DNA of 64,000 nt from Variovorax paradoxus (GCF_000834655.1 NZ_JXQQ01000058.1:43601-107600); one strand, 5' to 3'; counted from the first letter of the stretch, positions 8,082 through 18,448 are shown. Notes: generated by a model from the sequence alone, not told the origin. A program made the numbers and translations.

Positions 8082-8621
8082 TCAGCCCTTCGGAATCACT
8101 GCGCAGGCGATGCGCGGGCCCGAGTTGCCGGCCGGCTGCGTCGTGAAGTCGTCGCGGTCGCGATGCACCACCAGCGCGCGGCCCACCACGTTGTTGACGG
8201 CGCCGTCGGTCAGCGAGATCGAGTGGTCGTCCACGCTGAAGCGCGCCACGCCGCCGGCGTCGGCCACCAAGCTCGGCAGTTCGCCCGCGTGGCTGCCCGG
8301 CGCGGCGAACTTGCCGTGCGTGCCGCCGGTCGGGTTGAAGTGGCCGCCCGAGGCATTGCCGTTGTCGCCGCAATCGCCCTTTTCATGGATGTGGAAGCCG
8401 TGCTCGCTGCCCGGCACGAGGCCGCGCACTTCGCCCGAGACGCGCACGCCGTGGTCCAGGGCAGTGAGCTTGACCGTGCCGCGGGTCGGGTTGGGCGTGA
8501 TCGCGGCGGTCGGCACCAGTTCGACGGACGTGCTGGGCTTGCCGCCCATGCTGCCGCAGGCGGCGAGCACGGCCGTAGCCAGGAGGGCGGTGCCGGTGGC
8601 GAAGAGACGACGATGGTTCAT
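8082..8621 (-). CDS. sodC: Superoxide dismutase [Cu-Zn], lipoprotein
   Basis: SodC dismutates superoxide in the periplasm. The 179-residue protein has a lipoprotein signal (AVLAACGS, lipidated Cys near residue 22), then the copper and zinc ligands in order: HGFHIHEKGDC, GGHFNPTGGTHG and VVHRDRDDF, with the structural cysteine in the last segment (RIACAVIP). Its start codon overlaps the stop of the ChaC-like gene by four bases (ATGA), so the two genes are translationally coupled on the minus strand. The membrane anchor suggests it guards the envelope against external superoxide. Confidence 0.96.
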   Translation of the reverse strand: MNHRRLFATGTALLATAVLAACGSMGGKPSTSVELVPTAAITPNPTRGTVKLTALDHGVRVSGEVRGLVPGSEHGFHIHEKGDCGDNGNASGGHFNPTGGTHGKFAAPGSHAGELPSLVADAGGVARFSVDDHSISLTDGAVNNVVGRALVVHRDRDDFTTQPAGNSGPRIACAVIPKG

Positions 8622-9322
8622 GGTTTTTCCTTGGACGGTCCGGATGAAGCCCCGGATGAAGGTTGGGAAGAATTGTCGGAAGACCCCGGAACATATACCG
8701 GAGCCGGGGGGGCATCGCAATCGGCCGCTGCCGCGGATGCCTGTTCGGCCTCGGCCAGCGCCACCAGCCGGGCCAGCGCCGCATCGTGGATCGAATGCCG
8801 CCGCAGCTCCAGCAGGGTCTGCTGCGCATAGTCGAGCGAGCTCCCGTAGCGGCCGACCGCGTTGGCGAAGATGTGGCGGTAGCGCTCGTCGCTCAAGTCG
8901 CCCGTGAAGTTGGGGCTGCGCCGCGAGAGCGTGAAGGCCAGCGCGTTGACCGGGCCTTCGGCCGTGCCGCAGCGCAGCCACTTGGGGTCGTACACGCCGG
9001 TGGGCATTTCGCGCAGCCAGAGGCGGCGCAGCGTCTCCAGCCCCTCGGCCTTCGGCACCCGGAACACCATGCCGCGGCAGCTGCCGCCCGAGAGGAGGCC
9101 GAACACGAGGCCCGGCGTCTGCACGCTGCCGCGATTCACGCGGCTCCACATCTTCAGCGCCCGGTGCCAGCCGTGCACCCAGGCCGGACGGCGCTCGATG
9201 AAGCCGAACTCCGGCCGCCAGATCAGCGAGCCGTAGCCGAAGAGCCACAGATCATCGTGTCCGCCCCAGTCGGCAATCGCCCGCTCGAGCATGGGTTGTG
9301 GGTCGCGCAGAGGCTTGGGCAT
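8618..9322 (-). CDS. ChaC-like gamma-glutamylcyclotransferase
   Basis: Members of this family cleave glutathione to 5-oxoproline and Cys-Gly in the cytoplasm. The 234-residue protein carries the fold signature LWLFGYGSLIWRPEF near residues 25-40, followed by GWHRALKMWS, GLVFGLLSGGSCRGMVFRV, and an acidic EGLETLRRLWLREM segment consistent with the catalytic glutamate region. The final 40 residues are a low-complexity Ser/Pro/Ala tail absent from typical ChaC. The start at 9322 (MPKPLRDPQ) is the best-placed ATG. It overlaps sodC, pairing glutathione turnover with superoxide defence. Confidence 0.87.
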   Translation of the reverse strand: MPKPLRDPQPMLERAIADWGGHDDLWLFGYGSLIWRPEFGFIERRPAWVHGWHRALKMWSRVNRGSVQTPGLVFGLLSGGSCRGMVFRVPKAEGLETLRRLWLREMPTGVYDPKWLRCGTAEGPVNALAFTLSRRSPNFTGDLSDERYRHIFANAVGRYGSSLDYAQQTLLELRRHSIHDAALARLVALAEAEQASAAAADCDAPPAPVYVPGSSDNSSQPSSGASSGPSKEKP

Positions 9323-9463
9323 GGGGTCGAGGCCCGGCGGTCCGGGGTCCGGATTCGGCGCGGGGTCCGACACGGGCCTGTCAGGAGCGCCGCCTACAAT
9401 TTCCTTGTCATGGTTCACCGCACCATTATTTACCGACCCCTCAATTACGGAGCACGCGCACCC

Positions 9464-10027
9464 ATGAGCGACGACGACGGCCAGCAGAATTTCATCCTCG
9501 GCTTTCTCATGGCGCTGATCGCGCTGGTGATCTTCTTCGTGGTGGGCATCGTGATCTGGCACAAGGGCCACAGTGCCACGAGCGCCGCGGTCGCCGCACC
9601 GGCCAAGCCGCCGGCGGTGGTCGTTTCTTCGCCTCCGCCCGGCGAGGCGCCCAAGCTGGCCGAAGTGACCGAGACGGTCACGGTCACGATCCCCGACGGC
9701 GCGAGCATCCGCGTGGTCAACGGCGTGGTGAACTTCTACTTCGCGACCGGCAGCGCCGACCTCGCACCGGGCGCCGCCGAGGCGCTGGCCGCGGTCATCA
9801 AGGGCGTGGAGAGCGGCCGGAAGGTGGTGGTCTCGGGCTTCCACGACACCACGGGCGATGCCGCCATCAACGAATCGCTCGCCAAGAAGCGCGCCGAGAT
9901 GGTGCGCGACGTGCTCGTGGGCCTGGGCGTGCCGGCCGGCAAGATCGACCTGCACAAGCCCGAGGTGACGGCGGGCTCGGGCAACAACGCCGAGGCGCGC
10001 CGCGTCGAAGCCCGGCTGGTGGACTGA
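9464..10027 (+). CDS. Inner-membrane anchored OmpA-domain protein
   Basis: This 187-residue protein has a short cytoplasmic N-terminus (MSDDDGQQN), one transmembrane helix (about residues 10-35), a Pro/Ala linker, and a C-terminal OmpA-like domain beginning at VNFYFATGSADLAPGA with the helix SLAKKRAEMVRDVLVGLGVP. It probably reaches from the inner membrane into the periplasm and contacts peptidoglycan. The expected NxxLSxxRA consensus is altered to INESLAKKRAE but still recognisable. The gene stands alone and ends in a strong terminator. Confidence 0.85.
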   Translation: MSDDDGQQNFILGFLMALIALVIFFVVGIVIWHKGHSATSAAVAAPAKPPAVVVSSPPPGEAPKLAEVTETVTVTIPDGASIRVVNGVVNFYFATGSADLAPGAAEALAAVIKGVESGRKVVVSGFHDTTGDAAINESLAKKRAEMVRDVLVGLGVPAGKIDLHKPEVTAGSGNNAEARRVEARLVD

Positions 10028-10060
10028 CACCTCCGTCCGCCCGCAAATCCCCGCAAAAAA

Positions 10061-10082
10061 GCCCGGTGACGCCGGGCTTTTT
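10061..10082 (+). terminator. Rho-independent terminator after the OmpA-domain gene
   Basis: A perfect six-base-pair GC stem (GCCCGG with CCGGGC), a five-base loop and a run of five T. An A-run precedes the stem, so it may also work in the reverse direction. Confidence 0.85.
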
Positions 10083-10238
10083 CATGGGTTCAGCGCGTGA
10101 GGGCGCCATGGGCCATGCCTGAGTAAATTCGTATCGTTTGGCGCCCGGATTTCATCGGCCGTTTGTGGCTGGCTTGGTACGATGGGCCTCCAGGCCCCCA
10201 GTCGCTTCGGCGACACGCAGCAAGAGCCAACTACCCCC

Positions 10239-12074
<1,836 letters not shown>

Positions 12075-12078
12075 ATGA

Positions 12079-12177
12079 GCTCGCCCCCAGGCTTCGCGCA
12101 CTTCGTGTCGCTTCGCCTTCCCCCTACAGGGGGCAACACCTGCGGCCCGGCAGAGCCGGTTCCGCGGTGTTTTCTTG
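12079..12177 (+). repeat. Dispersed intergenic element, copy A
   Basis: About 99 bases begin four bases after the edd stop codon. The same element, in the same orientation and at the same distance from a stop codon, occurs at 36549-36646 behind ettA. Shared blocks include GCTCGCCCCCAGGC, GCGCACTTCGTGTCGC, GGGGCAACACC, and a GGCCCGGC(A)AAGCCGGTTCC hairpin. It may serve as a 3'-end or REP-like processing element. Confidence 0.85.
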
Positions 12178-12235
12178 ATTTGGCCTTGCGGGTTTTCAGA
12201 CCGCGGGCCGTGAATAACGTACTGGAGCAATGGAA

Positions 12236-12871
12236 ATGGCAGACAAACTCACCGCACTCGACGTGATGCGCGACGCACCGGTCATCCCGGTCATCGTGCT
12301 CAACGATGTGAAAGACGCCATTCCGCTGGCGCGCGCGCTGGTGGCCGGCGGCATCCGCATGCTCGAGGTCACGCTGCGCACGCCGCAGGCGCTGCAGTGC
12401 ATCGAGGCCATCGCCAAGGAAGTGCCCGAGGCCGTGGCCGGCGCGGGCACCATCCGCAGCGCGGCCGATGCACAGGCCTCGGCGCTGGCCGGCGCCAAGT
12501 TCGGCGTGAGCCCGGGCTACACGCGCTCGGTCGGCAAGGCCTGCCACGACCTGGGCCTGCCGCTCTTGCCCGGCGTGGCGACCGGCAGCGAAATCATGAC
12601 GGCGCAGGAAGACGGCTACACCGAGCTCAAGTTCTTCCCCGCGCTGCAAGCAGGCGGCCTGCCGATGCTCAAGGCGTGGCAAGGTCCGTTCGGCGACGTC
12701 ACCTTCTGCCCGACGGGCGGCATCCACGCGGGCAACGCGGCCGAGTTCCTGGCGCTCTCGAACGTGGCCTGCGTGGGCGGCTCGTGGATCGTGCCGACGG
12801 ATGCGATCCGCGACGGCGACTGGGCACGCATCGAACAGCTGGCACGCGCCGCGAGCCAGCTGTCCCGCTGA
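12236..12871 (+). CDS. eda: 2-keto-3-deoxy-6-phosphogluconate aldolase
   Basis: Eda splits KDPG into pyruvate and glyceraldehyde 3-phosphate. The 211-residue protein shows the KDPG aldolase signature: the general-base glutamate in MLEVTLRTPQAL, GAGTI, FGVSPGYT, the Schiff-base lysine in ELKFFPA, and the phosphate-binding CPTGGIHAGNA. I prefer the ATG at 12236 over one at 12230 because GGAG at 12224-12227 sits eight bases before it but only two before the other. It follows edd and is spaced one base from the downstream HAD gene, so edd-eda-HAD are likely one transcription unit. Confidence 0.97.
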   Translation: MADKLTALDVMRDAPVIPVIVLNDVKDAIPLARALVAGGIRMLEVTLRTPQALQCIEAIAKEVPEAVAGAGTIRSAADAQASALAGAKFGVSPGYTRSVGKACHDLGLPLLPGVATGSEIMTAQEDGYTELKFFPALQAGGLPMLKAWQGPFGDVTFCPTGGIHAGNAAEFLALSNVACVGGSWIVPTDAIRDGDWARIEQLARAASQLSR

Positions 12872-12872
12872 C

Positions 12873-13601
12873 ATGCGCGCCGAGTTCGACGCGAGCGACC
12901 TCAAGGTCATCGCGTTCGACGTCTTCGGCACGGTGGTCGACTGGCACAGCGGCATCGCCGCCGAAGTCGAGCGCGCGCTGCCGGGCGTGGAAGGCGCGAC
13001 CTTCGCGCTCGCCTGGCGCGCCGGCTACCAGCCCGCGATGAAGGCGGTGATGGAGCGCATCGCGGCCGGCGAGGGCGGCTTCACGCTGCTCGACGAGCTT
13101 CACTTGAGCATGCTCGAGCGGGTGCTGCGCGACTTCGACCTGGCCGACCGGCTCGACTCGGCCGCCAAGCGCGACCTGAGCCGCGCATGGCACCGGCTGC
13201 CGGCGTGGCCCGATTCGGTGGCGGGGCTCACGCGGCTCAAGAAGAAGTTCACCATCTGCACGCTCTCGAACGGCAACATCGGCCTCCTGACCGAGATGGC
13301 CAAGCGCGCGGGCCTGCCCTGGGACTGCGTGCTGTCGGCCGAGGTGTTCAAGGCGTACAAGCCTGATCCGCGCACCTACCTGGGCGTGGCCGGGGTGTTC
13401 GATGCGACGCCGGGGCAGGTGATGCTCGCCGCCGCGCACCACGACGACCTCGCGGCAGCGCGCGTGTGCGGCCTGAAGACCGCCTACATCGAGCGCCCCC
13501 ACGAGTTCGGCCGCGCGCAGCCGAAGGATGTTTCGCCGCAGGCCGAGAACAGCCTGCATGCGCGCGACATCGACCAGTTGGCCGACCTGCTGGGCTGCTG
13601 A
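12873..13601 (+). CDS. HAD-superfamily hydrolase, haloacid dehalogenase type II
   Basis: This 242-residue cytoplasmic hydrolase has the HAD motifs: the nucleophile aspartate in VIAFDVFGTVVDW (residue about 15), the serine/asparagine motif CTLSNGNIG, the lysine motif FKAYKPDP, and the final acidic region in LAAAHHDDLAAARV. The layout matches L-2-haloacid dehalogenase type II proteins, which hydrolyse 2-haloacids; many members so annotated act on phosphates or have unknown substrates. It starts one base after the eda stop and is probably co-transcribed, so a housekeeping phosphatase role in sugar-acid metabolism is as likely as dehalogenation. Confidence 0.87.
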   Translation: MRAEFDASDLKVIAFDVFGTVVDWHSGIAAEVERALPGVEGATFALAWRAGYQPAMKAVMERIAAGEGGFTLLDELHLSMLERVLRDFDLADRLDSAAKRDLSRAWHRLPAWPDSVAGLTRLKKKFTICTLSNGNIGLLTEMAKRAGLPWDCVLSAEVFKAYKPDPRTYLGVAGVFDATPGQVMLAAAHHDDLAAARVCGLKTAYIERPHEFGRAQPKDVSPQAENSLHARDIDQLADLLGC

Positions 13602-13622
13602 GCGGCAGCCCGGCCTTCGCGG

Positions 13623-15815
13623 TCAATATCCATTCGCGGCGCCCGAGCGGCGGTTGTCCGCAGCGCCGCTGTAGGTGGCGCTGCCATTCGGGTTCTGCGT
13701 CACCGCGATTCCGCTGATGCCGCTCAGGAGGCCCGTCACCAGCAGGTTGTCCGTCGTGTAGCCGAAGCGCGTGCGCATGTCGGCCGCGAGCGGCGCCAGC
13801 GCCGAGCCGGCCTCCAGTTCCGCATTGCCGTTCTGACCCGTGAAGTTGGGCGCGTTGACGGCCGCCTGCAGGTCCAGCCCGTAGACGACGTTGCCCATGA
13901 AGGTCTTCACGATGTAGTCGGGAATCGGCCCGCCGCCCGCCGAGCCCCACACCAGCCGCGGATTGCCGTTGCCGTCGAAGGCGATGGCTGGTGCGATCGA
14001 GGTGCGGGGCCGCTTGGTGCCCGCGTAGCCGTTCACGTCCGAGCCGCTGAGCGGCGTGCCGGCCGAGAAGTTCGACATCACGTTGTTCAGCATGATCCCG
14101 GCCGCCTCGATGTGCGCACCCCAGTGCGTGTTGATGGTGGTGGTCATCGAGAGCGCGTTGCCGTAGCCGTCGACGATGGCGACGTTGCTCGTGGTGTTCC
14201 AGTCTTCGTCGTGCGCGGCGCCGCTCGACGCCTTGGCGAGCATCGTCCTGCGGGGCTTGGCGAGCGCGGCCATCGTGTCGTAGCCGGCCGGGTCCGTCGC
14301 CACGAAGCTGCCGATGTTGCCCGCGGGCGCGGTGGCGAACGCGGTCTCGCCGATCTGCGCGGCGCGCTTGTCGAGTTCGATGTCGCTCAGGAGCACCGAG
14401 GCGCGTGCGTTGCTGTTCGAATAGGCCGGATCGCCAATGACGGCGCGCCGGTCGACGTTCGCGAGCCGGCTCGCCTCGGCCGCGAGGTAGACGAAGCGCG
14501 GCGTGTCGAGCGCCTTCTCGTCCTGCACGTGCTTGCGCTCCAGGATGCCGAGCGAATACAGCGTGACGAAGCCGCCGAACGACGGCGCGGGCTGCGTGTA
14601 GATGGTCGTGCCGAAGCGCGTGCCGGCCAGCGGCTTGCGCTCCACCGCCTTGTAGGCCGGGAAGTCGGCGTGCACCATCAGGCTCGGAATCGACGCGATG
14701 GTCGTCGCGGTGCTCGGGTTGCCCGCCGGTCCCGAGTTCGGGAGGATCGACCTGCACGGCAGGCTGCCGAGCGTGGTGCGCTGCACGATGGCTTTCACCG
14801 TGTCCCGCGCCGGGTCGTAGAAGGCGCTGGCGCCGCCGTCGCGCACGAGCTTCATGGTCTGCGCGAGCTCGGGATTCTTGATGAGCGTGCCGATGGCCAG
14901 CGGCTTCTGCCCCGAGGCATCGGCCGGGTCGCAGTAGCGCTTGGCGATGTCGGGGTACTTGCAGCGGGGTGCGCCCCTGACTGTGTTGGCCGAGTTCACC
15001 CAGGCGGCCACGCCGGTGCCTGCGGAGACCGGGTTGCCGTCGTCGTCGAACTCGGCGCTGTCGGCGTAGAGCGTGGCGTACATGTACTTCGTCATCGGGA
15101 AGCCGTTTTCGGCCAGGCCGATGGCGTCGTCCCAGAGCGTGTTCCAGGCCTTCCTGCCGTAGCTGCGGTGCACCAGGTCGAGCACCGCCACCGTGCCCGG
15201 AATGCCCACGGCGCGAGCGGAGATGTTGGTGTTGCCCTGCTGCGAGGAGACGCTTGCGCCCACCGTGAGGCCCGACTTGCAGAGGTTGTACGGCGGCGTG
15301 GTGGACACGTCCTGTGCGACGGCCTGGTAGACCGTTGTCGCTCCCCCGGTGCTCGATGGGGCGGCGGAGAGGCCGTCGAAGGTGCGCACCTTCTTGCTCG
15401 CCGCGTCGTAGTAGGTGATGAGCGTGCCGCCGCCCAGACCCGAGGCGAACGGCTCGGCCGTGCCCAGCACGGCCTGCACGGCAACCGCTGCATCGATGGC
15501 GCTGCCGCCAGTCGCCAGGATCTTGCAGCCGGCCTTCGACGCTTCGTAGTGCGCGGAGGTCACCATCAGGTTGGTGCCGGTGATGCCGGCCGTCTGGCCG
15601 TGGGGCGCCCCCGCCTGCTGCATGCACACGGCGGGATCGAAGCGCACGACCGGTGGCGCGTCGGTGCCGGGCGGGCCGGCCGGAGGCTGTGGCGGAGGCG
15701 GTGCGTTGGTGATCGGCAGCGGGCTGAAGCTGAACGAGCCGCCGGAGCCACCGCCGCAGGCGGTGAGCATGGCCGCAGCGAGGGCCGCGACAGGAAGGAA
15801 TCGGGAGGTGTGCAT
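13623..15815 (-). CDS. Gamma-glutamyltransferase family lipoprotein
   Basis: This 730-residue enzyme of the Ntn-hydrolase gamma-glutamyltransferase family should cleave glutathione and related gamma-glutamyl compounds outside the cytoplasm. It has a lipoprotein signal (AMLTACGGG, Cys20), then a Ser/Pro linker. The autoprocessing site precedes the nucleophile Thr in NTTSNVAIVD (Thr541 by my count), giving a small subunit of about 190 residues; GSAGGGPIPDYIV and MLNNVMSNFS are also typical. It is about 150 residues longer than E. coli GGT, with long cysteine-containing insertions in the large subunit (for example around CKSGLTVGA and CKYPDIAKRYCDPAD). Confidence 0.9.
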   Translation of the reverse strand: MHTSRFLPVAALAAAMLTACGGGSGGSFSFSPLPITNAPPPPQPPAGPPGTDAPPVVRFDPAVCMQQAGAPHGQTAGITGTNLMVTSAHYEASKAGCKILATGGSAIDAAVAVQAVLGTAEPFASGLGGGTLITYYDAASKKVRTFDGLSAAPSSTGGATTVYQAVAQDVSTTPPYNLCKSGLTVGASVSSQQGNTNISARAVGIPGTVAVLDLVHRSYGRKAWNTLWDDAIGLAENGFPMTKYMYATLYADSAEFDDDGNPVSAGTGVAAWVNSANTVRGAPRCKYPDIAKRYCDPADASGQKPLAIGTLIKNPELAQTMKLVRDGGASAFYDPARDTVKAIVQRTTLGSLPCRSILPNSGPAGNPSTATTIASIPSLMVHADFPAYKAVERKPLAGTRFGTTIYTQPAPSFGGFVTLYSLGILERKHVQDEKALDTPRFVYLAAEASRLANVDRRAVIGDPAYSNSNARASVLLSDIELDKRAAQIGETAFATAPAGNIGSFVATDPAGYDTMAALAKPRRTMLAKASSGAAHDEDWNTTSNVAIVDGYGNALSMTTTINTHWGAHIEAAGIMLNNVMSNFSAGTPLSGSDVNGYAGTKRPRTSIAPAIAFDGNGNPRLVWGSAGGGPIPDYIVKTFMGNVVYGLDLQAAVNAPNFTGQNGNAELEAGSALAPLAADMRTRFGYTTDNLLVTGLLSGISGIAVTQNPNGSATYSGAADNRRSGAANGY

Positions 15816-15929
15816 CGTGGAAGAAATGAAAATGCCGACGCTGTACCGGTCGGTCGGCTTTTCAATTTATTGCAACTCGCGTGCCACCAGGTTCACGCTT
15901 TCCCGGTGTGCGGGCCACTTTACAGAAGC

Positions 15930-16487
15930 TCAGTCAGCGAGCAGCTTCTCCACGGTGCGCAGGTTGCGCGCGGTCGTGCTCGACTTGTAGCGCGTCTTCG
16001 CCAGCAGCTTGGCCACCGGCGTGTCGGTGCTCTGGCCGCGCGGGCATTGCCAATAGAGCACGCCCTTGCCTTGCTTCAGGCGCTCGACCTCGGGATCGAC
16101 GGTGCCGGCTTTCTCCATCACCTCGTCGAGCATCGCAGGGTCGGAGCCGAACACGAGGTACGGGTGGCGCTCTTCGTCGATGCGCTCGAAGGGGTACGCC
16201 TCGGCCATGCCGGCCACCTGCTTCTGCGTGAGCAGCACGATCCACGCGTCGTAGCCGAAGCGCTCGCGCAGGGCGTGCTCGATGCGCTTGCGCAGCGCGC
16301 CGGCATCGCTCGCGTCGGTGTCGAAGAGCACGTTGCCGCTCGCGAGCACCGTGCGCACATCATCGAAGCCGAGCTCGACGAAGAGCGCCTTCAGGTCCGC
16401 GCTCTTGATCGTGATGCCGTTGACGTTCACGCCACGCAGCAGCGCGACGTGGCGTGTCGTCTTCTTCTCTTTTTTCGGGCTTGCCAT
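15930..16487 (-). CDS. DUF1697 domain protein
   Basis: This 185-residue protein belongs to the DUF1697 family, recognised by HVALLRGVNVNGI at the start, DVRTVLASGNVLFDT, and VYWQCPRG-like LYWQCPRGQ near the end, together with the C-terminal LLAKTRYKSSTTARNLRTV. Function is not established for the family. It is cytoplasmic with a lysine-rich N-terminus (MASPKKEKKTTR). It lies 18 bases downstream of gloA on the same strand and may be co-transcribed with it. Confidence 0.88.
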   Translation of the reverse strand: MASPKKEKKTTRHVALLRGVNVNGITIKSADLKALFVELGFDDVRTVLASGNVLFDTDASDAGALRKRIEHALRERFGYDAWIVLLTQKQVAGMAEAYPFERIDEERHPYLVFGSDPAMLDEVMEKAGTVDPEVERLKQGKGVLYWQCPRGQSTDTPVAKLLAKTRYKSSTTARNLRTVEKLLAD

Positions 16488-16505
16488 GGCGTTACCCGAA
16501 GCGCT

Positions 16506-16919
16506 TCAGCGAAGGCCTGCGCCCTCGGCGGATTCAGCGCGCTGGATGAGTTCGATCTTGTAGCCGTCCGGATCGGTCACGAAGGCGATCACTGTCGTGC
16601 CGCCCTTGACCGGACCTGCCTCGCGCGTCACGTTGCCGCCCGCGGCCTTGATCTTTTCGCAGGCCGCATACGCATCGGGCACGCCGAGCGCGATGTGGCC
16701 GTAGGCGGTGCCCAGCTCGTAGCTCTCGGTACCCCAGTTGTAGGTGAGCTCGATCTCGGCCTGGTCGGGGTTGCCCTTGTCGAAGCCGATGAACGCGAGG
16801 CTGTACTTGTACTCGGGGTTCTCGGACGTGCGCAGCAGGTTCATGCCGAGCACCTTGGTATAGAAATCGATGGAGCGCTGGAGGTTGCCAACGCGCAGCA
16901 TGGTGTGAAGAAGTCGCAT
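16506..16919 (-). CDS. gloA: Lactoylglutathione lyase (glyoxalase I)
   Basis: GloA isomerises the hemithioacetal of methylglyoxal and glutathione to S-lactoylglutathione. The 137-residue protein is a close match to bacterial nickel-type GloA: MRLLHTMLRVGNLQRSIDFY with metal ligand His5, AEIELTYNWG (Glu57), YGHIALGV (His75) and DGYKIELIQ (Glu123). Length and all four metal ligands are intact. It is on the minus strand between a GST gene (64 bases upstream) and DUF1697. The three likely share a transcript. Confidence 0.97.
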   Translation of the reverse strand: MRLLHTMLRVGNLQRSIDFYTKVLGMNLLRTSENPEYKYSLAFIGFDKGNPDQAEIELTYNWGTESYELGTAYGHIALGVPDAYAACEKIKAAGGNVTREAGPVKGGTTVIAFVTDPDGYKIELIQRAESAEGAGLR

Positions 16920-16983
16920 CTCGTGGTGCCGTGTGGTTTTATGGAAGGGGGAAGCCGCTATTGTCGGCCTCCCGCCGCGGCGA

Positions 16984-17664
16984 TCAAGCTGCCGCCGTCA
17001 GCAGATGGGACTCGTGGCGCTTGAGGAATTCCATCAGGTGCTGCGGGTACTCGGGCACCACCGCATCGCGAACGCTCGGGCGGGCGGCCAGCGCCGTGCG
17101 CCAGGCATCGACCTTGGGGAGCGCCGCGAAGATGCGCGAATCGATGAGCGTGTCGAACACCTCGAAGTAGCGGAACACCGGTGCGAACACCGCATCGACC
17201 AGGCTGAAGCTCTTGCCCGCGAAGTAGGGGCCGGCGCCGAGCGCTGCCTCGACGCGCTCGAACTTGCCGACCAGCGCGAGGCGCTTCTGCTCGAAGATGG
17301 CCGCGTCCTGCGTGGTCTCGTAACCCCAGAGGTCGGCCAGGATGGCCGAGCCGAACTCCATCCATGCGCGGTGCTCGGCGCGGGCGAGCGGTTCTTCGGG
17401 GTGCAGGCGCGCGCCGGGCTGCGTTTCTTCGAGGTACTCGCAGATCACGTTGCTCTCGAACAGCACGGCCTCGGTGCCGTCCGCGCGATGCACCTTCAGG
17501 AGCGGCACCTTGCCCAGCGGCGAGATGTCGAGAAACCATTGCGGCTTGTTCGCCAGGTCGATCACGACGCGCTCGAAGGGCACGCCTTTTTCACCGAGCG
17601 CAATGGCGGCGCGCTGCACGTAGGGGCACAGCAGGTGGCTGACGAGGGTGAGGGGTTGGGACAT
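16984..17664 (-). CDS. Glutathione S-transferase family protein
   Basis: This 226-residue cytoplasmic protein has an N-terminal thioredoxin-like domain (residues 1-80) with LVSHLLCPYVQRAAIAL, the cis-proline GKVPLLKV and the glutathione-binding ESNVICEYLEE, followed by an all-helical C-terminal domain. CPYVQ in the first helix suggests a Cys-type (omega/lambda-like) active site, which favours thiol transfer or reduction over conjugation. It is followed by gloA, another glutathione-dependent enzyme. The substrate is unknown. Confidence 0.92.
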   Translation of the reverse strand: MSQPLTLVSHLLCPYVQRAAIALGEKGVPFERVVIDLANKPQWFLDISPLGKVPLLKVHRADGTEAVLFESNVICEYLEETQPGARLHPEEPLARAEHRAWMEFGSAILADLWGYETTQDAAIFEQKRLALVGKFERVEAALGAGPYFAGKSFSLVDAVFAPVFRYFEVFDTLIDSRIFAALPKVDAWRTALAARPSVRDAVVPEYPQHLMEFLKRHESHLLTAAA

Positions 17665-17764
17665 GGGGCTCTCCGTCTTCGGTTGTTTGCTTGGATCGCC
17701 GCGATTCTTGCGATCCCGAACAACCTTTTCCCGAAAAGCCCATTCGCTGTCGAGGCGCCTTGTG

Positions 17765-18448
17765 CTAGGCCGCGGTGTCGAGCCAGTGCGTGATGCGGCC
17801 GTTGTGCATCACGCCGATGCGGTCGGCCATCGCCTGCGCCTCGGCCTCGTTATGCGTGACCAGGATGGCGGTCTGGCCGGCCTGCTTCAGGATGCCGCGC
17901 ACCTCGGCGGTCAGGCGTTCGCGCGTGGCGCCGTCGAGGTTGGAGAAGGGCTCGTCGAGCAGCAGCAGCGCAGGCGAGGGCGCGAGCGCGCGGGCCAGCG
18001 CGATGCGTTGCTGCTGGCCGCCCGAGAGCTCGTGCGGATAGCGTTCGCCCGCATCGGCCAGGCCCACCAGCGCAAGCATCTCGGCCACACGCGATTGCTG
18101 CGCCGCGTGGCCGAGGCGGCGCAGTCCGAAGGCGACGTTCTTCGCGGCCGAGAGGTGCGGGAACAGTGCGTACTCCTGGAACATCATGCCCACGCGCCGC
18201 TGCTCGGGTGGCAGGTGCGAGCGGGCGGAAGACAGCACGGTGTCGTCCAGCCGGATCGAGCCCGCGCGCAGCGGTTCGAATCCCGCGATGGCGCGCAGCA
18301 CCGTGGTCTTGCCGCAGCCCGAGGGGCCGAAGAGGCAGGCGATGTGGCCGGCTGCGAGCAATAGCGAGAAATCGTCGACGACCGTGTGCAGGCCACGCGG
18401 CGTGTCGTACGCGAGCTGGATCGATTCGAGGTACAGCGCGGAGCTCAT
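17765..18448 (-). CDS. fbpC: Ferric-iron ABC transporter ATP-binding protein (FbpC-like)
   Basis: This 227-residue ATPase powers the iron importer encoded upstream. It has the Walker A GPSGCGKTT (residues 41-49), Q-loop MMFQEYALFPHL, signature LSGGQQQRIALARAL and Walker B LLLLDEPFSNLD. It ends soon after the core and lacks the roughly 120-residue C-terminal regulatory domain found in many FbpC/MalK-type ATPases, so it is a short version. Its start codon overlaps the permease stop by four bases. The substrate is assigned from the binding protein. Confidence 0.88.
   Translation of the reverse strand: MSSALYLESIQLAYDTPRGLHTVVDDFSLLLAAGHIACLFGPSGCGKTTVLRAIAGFEPLRAGSIRLDDTVLSSARSHLPPEQRRVGMMFQEYALFPHLSAAKNVAFGLRRLGHAAQQSRVAEMLALVGLADAGERYPHELSGGQQQRIALARALAPSPALLLLDEPFSNLDGATRERLTAEVRGILKQAGQTAILVTHNEAEAQAMADRIGVMHNGRITHWLDTAA

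Noticed and set aside
14112..17024. 970-codon plus-strand frame across GGT, DUF1697 and GloA
   Set aside because: Same kind of shadow; three recognisable minus-strand proteins cover it and the translated product has no known domain.
18273..18284. GGTTCGAATCCC, identical to a tRNA T-loop
   Set aside because: It lies inside the well-conserved fbpC coding sequence and no acceptor stem, D-arm or anticodon arm surrounds it.
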